From the NCBI RefSeq assembly GCF_001546455.1, contig NZ_KQ956813.1, forward strand, positions 141,551 to 205,550: a stretch of 64,000 nucleotides of DNA, in the 5' to 3' direction. This document shows positions 9,409 through 18,897 of the stretch, piece by piece. How positions within the stretch are numbered: the first letter of the stretch is position 1; the number at the start of each line of letters is the position of its first letter. Below the pieces are notes generated by a model. It saw nothing but the letters and a program-made list of their open reading frames with translations. It did no database searches and was not told where the DNA came from. Made by a program: the position numbers and the translations under genes. Source of the stretch: Gardnerella vaginalis. GTDB taxonomy: Bacteria > Actinomycetota > Actinomycetes > Actinomycetales > Bifidobacteriaceae.

Positions 9409-10122
9409 TTAAGACTTAAACAAAGCATAATACACTTCGTTTAGCATGCTTAAATCATGACCTTTTCTAGCTCCTGCAGAAAAGAATCTTCGTCTTCTAA
9501 CATCTGATTCTAGACTTTTTGTTCGCTCTGCTGTTTTTTTGCCTAAATCCCATGCAGCTTGTTCAAAAACACCATTTTCTCTAGCCTCTTGCAAAGATGA
9601 GGTTATTATTATAGATGGAACTCCCTTTTTTTGCAGCTCCATGCGAGTTGCACGTTCTCCTAATGTTCTAGATGCACATGAGCGTATAACAGACTGAGCG
9701 TACTGTTCATCGTTAATTAGATGCAAATCTTCTAATCTGCTTACTACAGAATCAATAGTGTTCTCGTTATATCCCTTATTTATAAGCCTATCTTTTAAAT
9801 CATTTGAAGATCTTGGCGCATAATCCAACATTCTTAAAGCAGACTCTCTACAGCTATCAAAATCACATGCTTTTTTAGAATCAACTTTTTTAACAGCTTT
9901 ATTATTGTTAAAAGAACTGTACTTTTGCAATCTATAAGACGAATGGCATGAGTCTTCTTCGCAATCACCTATTTCAGCACTATTCTCTAAATAATGCGAA
10001 TTAACAACTTCTAAACTACAATCATCTTCTGCACACACATTCTTGTTTTTAACATCATTTTCGTTAAAAACAGAAGCATCTGCTGGCTTATGATTGCGAA
10101 GAAAACTCTCAACACTAATCAT
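9409..10122 (-). CDS. recX: Regulatory protein RecX with long N-terminal extension
   Basis: RecX binds RecA filaments and modulates their growth. The three-helix repeats are visible from about residue 90 (ALRMLDYAPRSSNDLKDRLINKGY, then INDEQYAQSVIRSCASR, then SSLQEARENGVFEQAAWDLGKK). It follows recA by 18 bases, the common actinobacterial arrangement. The first 85 residues or so are acidic, Asn and Ser rich and outside the family core. The protein is 237 residues, longer than the usual 150-200. The extension is in frame with normal codon use, so it is probably translated, but a later start cannot be excluded. Confidence 0.9.
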   Translation of the reverse strand: MISVESFLRNHKPADASVFNENDVKNKNVCAEDDCSLEVVNSHYLENSAEIGDCEEDSCHSSYRLQKYSSFNNNKAVKKVDSKKACDFDSCRESALRMLDYAPRSSNDLKDRLINKGYNENTIDSVVSRLEDLHLINDEQYAQSVIRSCASRTLGERATRMELQKKGVPSIIITSSLQEARENGVFEQAAWDLGKKTAERTKSLESDVRRRRFFSAGARKGHDLSMLNEVYYALFKS

Positions 10123-10140
10123 CTATTAGTCTTCTTACTA

Positions 10141-11301
10141 TTAGTCTTCGTTCTTGGAATCCTTAGTTGAAGCGTTTAGCTTATCTTCTGCTACAGAATC
10201 TGACTTTGCTTTTGCACTATCGTCTTCGTCTTCTACTTCAACAAACTGATCTTCTGGTTTCATTAGCCCAAAAGCAACTTTTACCTTATCGCTAATTTCT
10301 TCCGTAATAGCTGGATTGTCTTTAAGGAATTGACGAACGTTTTCCCTACCTTGACCAAGCTGTTCACCCTCATAAGTAAACCAAGAACCAGACTTTTTAA
10401 TAACATCGCACTGAACAGCCATATCGATTACAGAGCCTTCAGTAGATATTCCTTCTCCGTAAAGAACGTCAAATTCAGCGGTTTTAAATGGTGGAGCCAT
10501 TTTGTTCTTAACAATCTTTACTTTAGTTCGGTTACCAACGGCTTCTTCTCCGTTTTTAATAGTAGAAACACGCCTAATATCCATACGAACAGACGAATAG
10601 AATTTAAGAGCTTTACCGCCTGTAGTTGTTTCTGGACTACCAAAGAATACGCCGATTTTCTCTCGGAGCTGATTAATAAAGATTGCTGTTGTTCCAGCTT
10701 GAGACAAAGCGCCAGTCATCTTTCTTAAAGCCTGGCTCATTAAGCGCGCTTGCAAACCAACATGGCTATCTCCCATGTCTCCGTCAATTTCTGCCTTTGG
10801 AACCAAAGCCGCAACAGAATCAACCACTATAACATCTAGTGCGCCAGAACGAATAAGCATATCTGCAATCTCTAAAGCTTGCTCACCATTATCTGGCTGA
10901 GAAACAATAAGAGAATCTGTATCAACACCTAATTTACGCGCATAAACTGGATCTAAAGCATGTTCTGCATCAATAAATGCTGCAACTCCGCCATTCTTTT
11001 GAGCGTTAGCAACAATGTGCAAAGCTAGTGTTGTTTTACCAGAAGATTCAGGTCCATAAACCTCTACAATACGCCCGCGAGGAACACCACCAATTCCCAA
11101 AGCCATATCTAGAGCAAGAGAACCAGTAGGAATAACCTCTACATCTTGTAGTGGCCTATCTCCTAATCTCATTGCAGAACCCTTGCCGTACTGCTTTTCA
11201 ACATTTGCAAGAGCCATCTCTAATGCTGCTTTTCTACGAGGATCCGCCTTGTCGGCATCAATAAGACGATCCACAGCACCCTTTTTTGCTTGTTGTGCCA
11301 T
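10141..11301 (-). CDS. recA: Recombinase RecA
   Basis: RecA forms ATP-dependent filaments on single-stranded DNA for strand exchange and triggers LexA self-cleavage. Walker [10 protein letters not shown] is at residues 83-91. The Walker B region [21 protein letters not shown] and loop L2 ([23 protein letters not shown]) are intact, and no intein is present. The ATG at 11301 is preceded by AAAGGAG and gives 386 residues. An in-frame start 21 codons upstream lacks a site. The C-terminal 40 residues are highly acidic with Lys and Ser, as in many actinobacteria. A consensus LexA box lies 161 bases upstream. Confidence 0.98.
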   Translation of the reverse strand: MAQQAKKGAVDRLIDADKADPRRKAALEMALANVEKQYGKGSAMRLGDRPLQDVEVIPTGSLALDMALGIGGVPRGRIVEVYGPESSGKTTLALHIVANAQKNGGVAAFIDAEHALDPVYARKLGVDTDSLIVSQPDNGEQALEIADMLIRSGALDVIVVDSVAALVPKAEIDGDMGDSHVGLQARLMSQALRKMTGALSQAGTTAIFINQLREKIGVFFGSPETTTGGKALKFYSSVRMDIRRVSTIKNGEEAVGNRTKVKIVKNKMAPPFKTAEFDVLYGEGISTEGSVIDMAVQCDVIKKSGSWFTYEGEQLGQGRENVRQFLKDNPAITEEISDKVKVAFGLMKPEDQFVEVEDEDDSAKAKSDSVAEDKLNASTKDSKNED

Positions 11302-11461
11302 ATTATTACTCCTTTCGCATGCCGATGTATTGACGACCATACTCAATACATGATGCCCGTGCAAGCGTTTTAGAGCAATGTGGTTAAAGGCTTTTTTCCA
11401 CTAACCAATAGGCACTTACACGCTGCAAGAAGCCCAACAATTAAATATTATACACCATAAA

Positions 11462-11475
11462 CGAACATTTGTTCG
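11462..11475 (-). promoter_or_regulatory. LexA (SOS) box upstream of recA
   Basis: The 14-base sequence CGAACATTTGTTCG is a perfect match to the Gram-positive LexA consensus CGAAC-N4-GTTCG. It lies in the gap between the DUF3046 gene and recA, 161 bases before the recA start. The operon upstream of recA on this strand ends at 11558, so recA appears to have its own promoter here. Confidence 0.9.
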
Positions 11476-11557
11476 ATAAGCGTGTTGGCTTGAAATTTCA
11501 ACAAAAATACAGGCAACCAGACATCAACTAAAATAAATCACAAAATAAAATAATCAT

Positions 11558-11791
11558 TTATTTTGCTGGAAGTGGCGGAGCATTATGGTCTTTACCCCAA
11601 CGCTTGCTATCTGGAATATTCATGTGATCGCATAAAACATTCCAAACAATCCTAGGCTCCACGCCAGCATCAATTGCCTCGCGCGCGCTCATGCCATCAA
11701 GTTTTTGCAGCTCCTGATCTTTAGCAATACTCCTGCCGAATTCTCTGCCAAAAACCTCTTCAAGAAGCTCCCAAAATTCACGTTCGCGCAT
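11558..11791 (-). CDS. DUF3046 family protein
   Basis: This small protein (77 residues from the ATG at 11791) belongs to an actinobacterial family of unknown function that is typically encoded next to recA. The family sequence REREFWELLEEVFG opens the protein and the ending IPDSKRWGKDHNAPPLPAK is proline-rich. The start overlaps the 3' end of the cinA-type gene by 14 bases. A longer frame opening at 11821 is possible but adds hydrophobic residues that do not fit the family. Its neighbours hint at DNA metabolism, but no function is known to me. Confidence 0.85.
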   Translation of the reverse strand: MREREFWELLEEVFGREFGRSIAKDQELQKLDGMSAREAIDAGVEPRIVWNVLCDHMNIPDSKRWGKDHNAPPLPAK

Positions 11792-12530
11792 AAAAAATCC
11801 AATCTTCAAAAATAAGCGCATAAAAAATCTTGATTAGCACATCAACAACTCCAACGCGAACATCTTGTCTCTGCCCAACAATATTTAACTGCGCACAAAT
11901 AGTAAATCCGCAATCCAACGAGTCAATATTGCATTTGCTTAAAGAAATATTGCTTATTTTGCCGCATCCGCAATCAAAAACATAGTCTTTAATCTCGCTG
12001 ATTTTTAACGAAACAGAATCAAAATCAAGCAAAGAACAGCAATCTGAAGCAGAATTGGGAATAAAAATACCAACGTAAGCTAAACCAGCTGGCTTTGTAC
12101 CATCTGAGCCAGGCCCTGCAACTCCCGTAGTAGAAAATCCAATAACAGGAAAATCTGCATTATCAACGTCTTTTTTAGGCTCTAAACACTCGTATTGCCA
12201 CTTGGAGCCGCTATATAATCTTGCACAACCAAACGCCATTTGTTTAGCAACGCTAGGCTCTACAGCACCGAAAGTTTTAAGAAAATCGGGGTCCACTCCA
12301 AGAATCTTAGATTTTTCGCGAATATCATACGTAACAGCAGAACCGAGAAAAACCTTTGAAGCTCCAGGAATCTTTACAAACGAATCTGCAAGAAGACCTC
12401 CAGTTAAAGATTCTGCACAACAAATATGCAAAGACTTGTTTGCGCAAAAATCAAGAATCTTACTTACTAAAACGTCTGTAGAATCATTCACTAAATCGTT
12501 TGCTAAAGCGCTTGCTAAGTCGTTACACAT
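11778..12530 (-). CDS. CinA C-terminal domain protein (NMN amidohydrolase, PncC type)
   Basis: The family deamidates nicotinamide mononucleotide to nicotinate mononucleotide, and in some lineages is linked to competence and recA. The core is visible in two parts. CAESLTGGLLADSFVKIPGAS plus LGSAVTYD are near the N-terminus, and STTGVAGPGSDGTKPAGLAYVGI is in the middle. The closing helix (VRVGVVDVLIKIF) is displaced by a Cys-rich insert of about 70 residues after VGIFIPN. The result is 250 residues, against about 160 for the single-domain family. The start is ambiguous between a TTG overlapping the pgsA stop and the ATG at 12530. The N-terminal MoCF-like domain of full CinA is absent. Confidence 0.88.
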   Translation of the reverse strand: MCNDLASALANDLVNDSTDVLVSKILDFCANKSLHICCAESLTGGLLADSFVKIPGASKVFLGSAVTYDIREKSKILGVDPDFLKTFGAVEPSVAKQMAFGCARLYSGSKWQYECLEPKKDVDNADFPVIGFSTTGVAGPGSDGTKPAGLAYVGIFIPNSASDCCSLLDFDSVSLKISEIKDYVFDCGCGKISNISLSKCNIDSLDCGFTICAQLNIVGQRQDVRVGVVDVLIKIFYALIFEDWIFYART

Positions 12531-12535
12531 TTTTA

Positions 12536-13150
12536 TCAACGCTTAAACGCACCGCGAACATAAAGGAATCCAGAATAAAGTGCAAAACCAAGAGCAATGC
12601 CAATAAAACCGTAGCAAACAGCGTAATAGCACACAACCCACATCGACACATTATAAACACAAAATATTGGAACAATAGGCGCAAGAAGCATTGCTATGCC
12701 AACAGATTGAGAAAGCGTCTTATATTTTCCTGCCCAAGATGCTGCAATAACTTTTCCGCCTTTATCAATAACATAAAAACGCAAAACAGTAATGCCGATT
12801 TCTCTAAGAACAAACAAAAGAGTAATCCACCAATAAAGTTCGCCAAAAGCAGAAGCAATAATAAGAGCGGAAAGTATTAAAAGCTTATCGGCAATAGGGT
12901 CCAAGAGCTTTCCAAGTTCTGTAACTTGATTGTATTTTCTAGCCATCCACCCATCAAGCTTATCTGTTGAAGCTGCGACTATAAACAGCACAAATGCGCT
13001 CCATCGAACCGAAGTGGACGCATAGCCCCAAGGACCTGAAATAAGGTACAAAACGATGAATACAACAGAAAGAGCTATTCGCACATAAGTCACAATGTTT
13101 GGAGCGCAATTCCAACCTTCAAGCAACTTAGACTTACCTTTTTGCAACAT
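12536..13150 (-). CDS. pgsA: CDP-diacylglycerol--glycerol-3-phosphate 3-phosphatidyltransferase
   Basis: PgsA makes phosphatidylglycerol phosphate, the committed step to phosphatidylglycerol and cardiolipin. The CDP-alcohol phosphatidyltransferase motif is complete: D-KL-D-G-WM-A-R, then G-KLL-D-PIA-D. Several hydrophobic membrane segments surround it. I start at the ATG at 13150 (204 residues) because GGAGG lies eight bases upstream; two in-frame ATGs further upstream lack a site. It lies between ftsK and the cinA-type gene, which nearly overlaps its stop, the usual actinobacterial ftsK-pgsA-cinA order. Its product could supply the lysyl-transfer and LtaS-like enzymes encoded elsewhere in the window. 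Confidence 0.94.
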   Translation of the reverse strand: MLQKGKSKLLEGWNCAPNIVTYVRIALSVVFIVLYLISGPWGYASTSVRWSAFVLFIVAASTDKLDGWMARKYNQVTELGKLLDPIADKLLILSALIIASAFGELYWWITLLFVLREIGITVLRFYVIDKGGKVIAASWAGKYKTLSQSVGIAMLLAPIVPIFCVYNVSMWVVCYYAVCYGFIGIALGFALYSGFLYVRGAFKR

Positions 13151-13246
13151 TGTTAATACCTCCATAACCGCTACACAAACATGGTATAGCAAACGCAAAA
13201 CTTAATTAAACATTTATAAAATTTATAAACGATTTATAAACAATCC

Positions 13247-15970
13247 TTAATTCAAAGAATCAGACTCACCTTTAATAAAAGCTAAAACTTTAGGTAAATC
13301 TTGCGGCTGAACAAGAACTTCACGAGCTTTAGACCCTTCGGAAGGGCCAACAACTCCTCTAGACTCAAGCAAATCCATAAGTCTGCCCGCCTTTGAGAAT
13401 CCAACACGAAGCTTTCGCTGAAGCATAGAAGTAGATCCAAACTGCGCACCAACAACAAGCTCAGCAGCTTGAAGAAGCTCGTCCATATCGTCACCAATAT
13501 CCGTTGTTTTAGCTTGAATCTGAGCCTGTTCATCTGCCTTTGCAGCCATTTGCTCAATATCTTCCCTATAACGAGGCTTTCGCTGAGTTCTAACGTATTC
13601 CACAGCTTTACGAATCTCCGATTCACTAACCCAAGATCCTTGAACTCGCTGCGGCTTAGCAGCACCCATTGGAAGAAACAGCGCATCTCCTTGACCAATC
13701 AAAGTTTCCGCACCAACAGTGTCTAAAATAACACGAGAATCTGTAGCAGAAGACGTAGCAAAAGCTAATCGAGACGGAATATTTGCCTTAATCAAGCCAG
13801 TTACAACATCAACGGACGGGCGCTGAGTTGCAAGCACCAAATGCACACCAGCTGCACGAGCAAGCTGAGTTATTCGCTGAATAGAACTTTCAACGTCATT
13901 TTTTGCAACCATCATCAAATCAGCCATCTCGTCTACAACAACAAGCAAATACGGGTATGGCGCAACTTTTCTCTCGGAGCCTTTAGGCGCATGAACCTTA
14001 CCTTCTCGAACAGCCTTGTTGAAGTCTTTAACATGGCGGAAACCAAAGAATTGCAAATCGTCGTAACGCGCATCCATCTCTTTAACAACCCATTCAAGAG
14101 CCTGAGCCGCTTTTTTAGGATCTGTAATAATCGGAGTTAGCAAATGCGGAATTCCGGCATATGCAGAAAGCTCCACTCGCTTTGGATCTACCAAAATCAT
14201 GCGAACCTGCTCTGGAGTTGCACGCATAATAATCGAAGTTAGCATAGAGTTTATAAAGCTTGACTTACCAGAGCCAGTAGCTCCCGCAACAAGAAGATGC
14301 GGCATTTTATCGAGCGCTGCTGTTACAAAATGACCCTCAACATCTTTACCAACACCAGTGAGCATAGGATTTGAATCTTGTCGAGCTTTATCTGATCTTA
14401 AAACATCTCCAAGGTTTACAATCTCTCGATCTACGTTTGGAATCTCAATACCAATCGCAGACTTTCCTGGAATTGGAGACAAAATACGCACATCCGTGCT
14501 TGCCACAGCGTATGCAATATTCTTCTGCAGATTTGTAACCTTCTCAACTTTTACGCCAGGGCCTAATTCAACCTCGTATTGCGTAACGGAAGGGCCTCGC
14601 AAAAAGCCAATAACCTTTGCATCCACTTCAAACTGTTCAAACGTAGATGTTAACGCGCGAATTACTCGATCGTTTGCAGGAGTTCTAGTTGCGTGAGGCT
14701 TTCCATGAACAAGCATGTTTAAATCTGGCAATCTGTACGGTTCTTCTTTGTAGTCTTTTGAACCATCGCTTAAATATTCATCACCATTATTTGCGCTATT
14801 TGCACTAACACTATTTACATCAGCGCTATTTTCATCATTTTCTTGCGATAATCTATATTGATCCAATTGCTCGGCAGGAATTTTACTCCAAGGGTCTGCT
14901 CCACTATATTGTGAATTGCCACTAATAGGCGCCTTTGGGTACTCATCAATATACATTTTGCCAGACGATTGCAAAGAACCATTAGAGGCAACAATACGAG
15001 GATGTTGGCTACGATTCTCATCTTCTTGCTCGCCAATCTTAGAGTCATATTCTCCAGCAGGGCCATCTTCTTGATTTGGCTTAGAAGAAGCAGAAATAAA
15101 AGCGTCGTCACCAGCATACGCATCTAAAAGCTCGCTGTTATTATCTTTCTTTTTAGAGCCAAACAGAGTGTTGAAAAGCTTTGAAATTACTGAATTATGC
15201 AGAGTTTTGCGCGACTTTTCGCCTTCGGAAGCATCATGAGTTGGAACACCTTCTGCAAACTCAAGATTTTCACTGTTAGCAGAGCTTAAATCTTTAGAAT
15301 CATAAGATTCATCATCTGGATTATCTTTAGCATCCCTAGACTTTTTAAAAATAACAGAAGATACAAATTGAGTAATGTCTGTAACATGCAGCTTAAGAAT
15401 CATTAGAAGAGCAAAAATAGCGATAATAACAAAGATTGCAAGAGCAAAAGTTTTAGATAACCCCCATGCTAATGGCGAACCCAAGGAAAATCCTAATAAT
15501 CCTCCAGCTTTTTGCAAATCATCTATATTAAATTCCTGATTTTTGCTTGCAAACAAAATGTCTAAAATGGAGCAAATAGACCATAGTAAAAGAACAAAGC
15601 CGCCTATAACGCGCGGATTACCAGATTTAGCACCACTATTTCGCATAAGTCTAATTGCAACCGCACTAAGCCACACTGGCAAAACAACACTCATAACTCC
15701 AAAAACAGCAGAAGACAATGAGTGCAAGGCAATTCCTAAGAATCCGCTAACTCTAAACCATTCGGATGCACAAAAAAGAACAGCAAGAATAAGCATTACA
15801 AAACACAAGCCGTCCCTGCGATAGGCTTCATCATATTGCCCAACTCCAAAAAGTGAGCGAACTGCTTTGCCAATAACACGCGGTACAAAAAGAAGAGCAG
15901 ACTCCCAAAATGGCTCACCAGAAGAGACTTTTGACAATGTTTTAGACTGCTTACCACCCTTGTCTGGCAT
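13247..15970 (-). CDS. ftsK: DNA translocase FtsK/SpoIIIE
   Basis: FtsK pumps chromosomal DNA at the division septum and helps resolve dimers. About four membrane segments occupy residues 45-200. An acidic, Ser and Asn rich linker of some 230 residues follows, then the motor. The motor has Walker [10 protein letters not shown] near residue 560, the segment [20 protein letters not shown], and Walker [13 protein letters not shown] near 677. The C-terminal gamma winged helix ([42 protein letters not shown]) binds polar DNA sequences. At 907 residues it is a normal length. An AAGGAGCGG site precedes the ATG. Confidence 0.96.
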   Translation of the reverse strand: MPDKGGKQSKTLSKVSSGEPFWESALLFVPRVIGKAVRSLFGVGQYDEAYRRDGLCFVMLILAVLFCASEWFRVSGFLGIALHSLSSAVFGVMSVVLPVWLSAVAIRLMRNSGAKSGNPRVIGGFVLLLWSICSILDILFASKNQEFNIDDLQKAGGLLGFSLGSPLAWGLSKTFALAIFVIIAIFALLMILKLHVTDITQFVSSVIFKKSRDAKDNPDDESYDSKDLSSANSENLEFAEGVPTHDASEGEKSRKTLHNSVISKLFNTLFGSKKKDNNSELLDAYAGDDAFISASSKPNQEDGPAGEYDSKIGEQEDENRSQHPRIVASNGSLQSSGKMYIDEYPKAPISGNSQYSGADPWSKIPAEQLDQYRLSQENDENSADVNSVSANSANNGDEYLSDGSKDYKEEPYRLPDLNMLVHGKPHATRTPANDRVIRALTSTFEQFEVDAKVIGFLRGPSVTQYEVELGPGVKVEKVTNLQKNIAYAVASTDVRILSPIPGKSAIGIEIPNVDREIVNLGDVLRSDKARQDSNPMLTGVGKDVEGHFVTAALDKMPHLLVAGATGSGKSSFINSMLTSIIMRATPEQVRMILVDPKRVELSAYAGIPHLLTPIITDPKKAAQALEWVVKEMDARYDDLQFFGFRHVKDFNKAVREGKVHAPKGSERKVAPYPYLLVVVDEMADLMMVAKNDVESSIQRITQLARAAGVHLVLATQRPSVDVVTGLIKANIPSRLAFATSSATDSRVILDTVGAETLIGQGDALFLPMGAAKPQRVQGSWVSESEIRKAVEYVRTQRKPRYREDIEQMAAKADEQAQIQAKTTDIGDDMDELLQAAELVVGAQFGSTSMLQRKLRVGFSKAGRLMDLLESRGVVGPSEGSKAREVLVQPQDLPKVLAFIKGESDSLN

Positions 15971-16197
15971 ACAACCGCTCCTTTTTAAAATGCTAAGTCT
16001 AAGTCCACTAACCGCTAATTACAGCACACAATCGCCAGCTTTTAGCTAACTAAGTACCACACCAACCGAATTACTTAAACAATATCCAATCACCTATTAG
16101 CAAATCATTAGCCTTAACTATTCTACTCCATTGCATAAAACAACTCGTGCATAAATAGGACGGATTATAGGGGTTGGGCTATAGCCTAAAAGTCATG

Positions 16198-16224
16198 AAA
16201 AAAAAAACGGCTGGAAACCAGCCG
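16198..16224 (-). terminator. Rho-independent terminator after tRNA-His
   Basis: On the minus strand a hairpin with 7-base perfect arms, CGGCTGG and CCAGCCG around a 3-base loop, is followed by ten T residues. It begins seven bases past the encoded CCA of tRNA-His and separates that gene from ftsK. The 16000-16197 stretch on its far side should hold the ftsK promoter. Confidence 0.9.
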
Positions 16225-16230
16225 AATAAG

Positions 16231-16307
16231 TGGGGTGGCTAACGCGGCTTGAACGCGCGACCTTCTGAACCACAATCAGATGCTCTACCGACTGAGCTAT
16301 AGCCACC
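16231..16307 (-). tRNA. tRNA-His (anticodon GTG, CCA encoded)
   Basis: The minus strand folds as a cloverleaf starting GGTGGCTATAGCTCAG with the extra 5' G that marks tRNA-His. The anticodon loop TTGTGGT gives GTG, the T arm reads GCGTTCAAGCCGC, and the acceptor end TAGCCAC is followed by C and an encoded CCA. By contrast, the tRNA-Gln gene in this window lacks the CCA. Confidence 0.95.
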
Positions 16308-16439
16308 ATTACGGCGCGAAACCCTTCGGGAATCGCACAACAGAGGAATACTATACACGATTTTTTTCATTTACGCTAGCCCACACGTTTTCGGCGCGTC
16401 GCAAGAAAATACGACATTACTTAATGACACAATATAAAT

Positions 16440-17816
16440 ATGAGTTTTTTGCAAAAATCGGATGCAAGCATTGCGTCTAATAAAGAGCCAAACAATAACA
16501 AAAATGCAAATAACGATTTAAGCAAGAGCATTGCAAACAATCGAACTTTTGGCATTTTAAATTCAAAATCACACACAACTACAGTCCTTCTTTTAGGTTC
16601 TGGAGAACTTGGAAAAGAAATTGCTATAGAACTTATAAGACTTGGCGTTAAAGTGTGCGCTGCAGACAGTTATGCAAATGCTCCAGCAATGCAAGTTGCA
16701 CAAGAAAATCGCGTTTTAGACATGAGCGATTCCAAAAAACTGCAAGATTTAATAGATGATATAAATCCAAACATAATAATTCCAGAAATTGAAGCAATAT
16801 CAACCGAAGTATTAAGGAATGTTGTAAAAAACAAAAAGATTCAAGTTGTTCCAAGCTCCGATATTACTGCGATTGCAATGGACCGCGAAGCTTTACGAAA
16901 AATAGCACACGAAGACATTGGCTTGCCTACTACACCATATCGCTTTGCTTCTAGCTACAAAGAATTAGAAGAAGGCGCCAAGCAGGTGGGATACCCTTGT
17001 GTTGTAAAACCAATAATGAGTTCTTCTGGGCATGGTCAATCTATTGTAAAAGATTCTAAAAATCTTCAAGAAGCTTGGTACGAAGCTCAAAACGGAAGAA
17101 GATCTAAGCATAAAAGTGCAGATGCACAAAACGATATATCTCGTGTAATCGTGGAAGCATTAGCACCTTTAGACTATGAGCTAACTGTTTTAACTGTATG
17201 CTCTAGCGCTGGAATAACAACATGTGAACCTATTGCTCAATGCCAAAAAAATGGCGATTATAGGCAATCGTGGCAGCCAGCAAACATACCAGAAAGCGTT
17301 CGTCTTAATGCTCAAAACATTGCTAAACAAGCAGTAGAGGGCTTAAGCAAAATTGCAAAGAATAACGGCGAAACCGGCTGGGGCGTTTATGGAGTTGAAC
17401 TTTTTGTTCTTAAAAATGGAGATTTACTTTTTAACGAATTATCTCCAAGACCTCACGACACTGGCATGGTAACAATGATTTCGCAATATTACAGCGAGTT
17501 TGCCCTACACGTTTTAGCAGTGTTAGGCGTTCCAATTACGCAAAAACACACAGCTCTTTGCCTAAAAGATAACGAAGTTGCTTTAAGCTACGCTCTTGTT
17601 GTGCAAGGAAACGGAGCTGTAGGATTTACAAATCTTGCGCAAGCATTAGATGAAGAAGATTGCCAACGCAGCAGCATACGAATTTTTGGAAAGCCAGAAG
17701 TTCACGGCTCAAGAAGGATGGGTGTTATTTTGACAGTGTCAAGCAGCCAGCAGAAAGCAAAATCTTTTGCGACACGCATTGCAGATTTGCTGCACACAGT
17801 TGAACTTCCCGCATAA
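16440..17816 (+). CDS. purT: Formate-dependent phosphoribosylglycinamide formyltransferase (PurT)
   Basis: PurT formylates GAR with formate and ATP, replacing the folate-dependent PurN. It is an ATP-grasp enzyme. The N-terminal nucleotide-binding fold starts at VLLLGSGELGKEIAIELIRLG near residue 50, the grasp region contains YPCVVKPIMSSSGHGQS, and the metal region reads FNELSPRPHDTGMVT. About 45 N-terminal residues (Asn and Lys rich) precede the core. No good ribosome binding site precedes the ATG at 16440, so the exact start is uncertain. It opens the main purine cluster, 168 bases before purC. Confidence 0.94.
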   Translation: MSFLQKSDASIASNKEPNNNKNANNDLSKSIANNRTFGILNSKSHTTTVLLLGSGELGKEIAIELIRLGVKVCAADSYANAPAMQVAQENRVLDMSDSKKLQDLIDDINPNIIIPEIEAISTEVLRNVVKNKKIQVVPSSDITAIAMDREALRKIAHEDIGLPTTPYRFASSYKELEEGAKQVGYPCVVKPIMSSSGHGQSIVKDSKNLQEAWYEAQNGRRSKHKSADAQNDISRVIVEALAPLDYELTVLTVCSSAGITTCEPIAQCQKNGDYRQSWQPANIPESVRLNAQNIAKQAVEGLSKIAKNNGETGWGVYGVELFVLKNGDLLFNELSPRPHDTGMVTMISQYYSEFALHVLAVLGVPITQKHTALCLKDNEVALSYALVVQGNGAVGFTNLAQALDEEDCQRSSIRIFGKPEVHGSRRMGVILTVSSSQQKAKSFATRIADLLHTVELPA

Positions 17817-17889
17817 ACCGTTGAAAAATCAAGGTTTTTACCATTACATTTACGTAAAAAATCAAAAAATAATCTAACTAAATTGTAGG

Positions 17890-17949
17890 TAACAATTGTT
17901 AGTCTAATCGTGCTGGCAGGTTGAATAAATCATCAAATATGATGATTTA
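17890..17949 (+). promoter_or_regulatory. Candidate operator region with two palindromes before purC
   Basis: Two perfect inverted repeats lie in the purT-purC gap. TAACAATTGTTA is at 17890-17901. A longer one at 17926-17949 has 10-base arms TAAATCATCA and TGATGATTTA around AATA. The second ends 35 bases before the purC start. A related ACAATTGT core recurs at 18875-18884 before purL. These could be regulator sites or, for the longer one, a leader hairpin. I know of no described purine operator with this sequence. Confidence 0.4.
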
Positions 17950-17984
17950 CGCCGTCCGCATAAATGCAACAGAGAGGCACGTCA

Positions 17985-18767
17985 ATGGAAAAACTTGACA
18001 AGTTGTATGAAGGCAAAGCAAAAAAATTGTATGCCACCAATAACGATAACGTATTGTGGGTTCAATACATGAATCAAGCCACAGCTGGCAATGGTCTTAA
18101 AAAAGCTCAAATTGCTGGAAAAGGCAGCTTAAATAATCAAATCACCTCTTTAATATTCAATCTTCTTAATGCTCGTGGTGTAAAAAGCCATTTTCTTGGA
18201 AGAATCTCTAATACCGAGCAACTCGTTAAGCGCATGAAGATGTTTCCGCTAGAAATAATCATGAGAAACACAGCTGCGGGATCTTTTGCAAAACGATATG
18301 CAGTTAAAGAAGGAACTGCCCTAAAAAAGCCTCTTTTGGAATTTTGCGTAAAGTCAGACGATCTTGGTGATCCATTTATTAACCCAGATGGCGTTGTGGC
18401 TTTAGGTCTTGCTAGCGAAAGCGAAATGGCAGAAATTACAAAGCAGGCTCATGCTGTAAATAATGCACTTTTAGACATCTTCAACAAAATTGACGTTCAA
18501 CTCGTTGACTTTAAGATTGAAGAAGGCGTTGACGCGCAAGGAAACATTCTTCTTGCAGACGAGATAACGCCAGATACGTGCAGACTTTGGGACAAGCGAA
18601 ATGCAAATGGATCCGAAGTAAGTCACTTAGACAAAGACTTGTTCAGACGCGATTTAGGAGACATAATCCCAGCCTACGAAGAAATATTCTCAAGGCTTAA
18701 ATCTCTTGCGCAAAGCGAAGGAGTGAACTTCGACGAAGTCAATCCAAACGATTGCACTGAACAATGA
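17985..18767 (+). CDS. purC: Phosphoribosylaminoimidazole-succinocarboxamide synthase
   Basis: PurC joins CAIR and aspartate with ATP to form SAICAR. The 260-residue protein begins [18 protein letters not shown], the family nucleotide-binding start. It carries [16 protein letters not shown] and LVDFKIEEG, followed by [15 protein letters not shown]. The ATG at 17985 has an AGAGAGG site seven bases upstream; an ATG seven codons earlier has none. It is followed by a strong hairpin before purL. The product is the substrate of PurB, encoded at 52.6 kb. Confidence 0.97.
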   Translation: MEKLDKLYEGKAKKLYATNNDNVLWVQYMNQATAGNGLKKAQIAGKGSLNNQITSLIFNLLNARGVKSHFLGRISNTEQLVKRMKMFPLEIIMRNTAAGSFAKRYAVKEGTALKKPLLEFCVKSDDLGDPFINPDGVVALGLASESEMAEITKQAHAVNNALLDIFNKIDVQLVDFKIEEGVDAQGNILLADEITPDTCRLWDKRNANGSEVSHLDKDLFRRDLGDIIPAYEEIFSRLKSLAQSEGVNFDEVNPNDCTEQ

Positions 18768-18774
18768 TTTTAAT

Positions 18775-18804
18775 GTGGCTCGCATCTTTTAAGGTGCGAG
18801 CCAC
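18775..18804 (+). terminator. Hairpin between purC and purL, without a T tract
   Basis: Perfect 10-base arms GTGGCTCGCA and TGCGAGCCAC enclose a 10-base loop, starting nine bases after the purC stop. No run of T follows, so it may not stop transcription on its own. It could protect the purC 3' end or act as a partial terminator within the pur operon. Confidence 0.5.
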
Positions 18805-18897
18805 GCGCGTTCTTAAACGAATAAAACAAGTAAAAACAAAAACAAAAATAGCCAAACTACAAAATAGCAAAAACTACAATTGTAAGGCAGGTTCACC

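Noticed and set aside
10141..11301. Intein in recA, as in some actinobacteria
   Set aside because: The reading frame is collinear with standard RecA and of normal length.
16174..16185. GGCTATAGCC palindrome upstream of ftsK
   Set aside because: It is ten bases only, matches no regulator site I know, and such palindromes are expected by chance in this much DNA.
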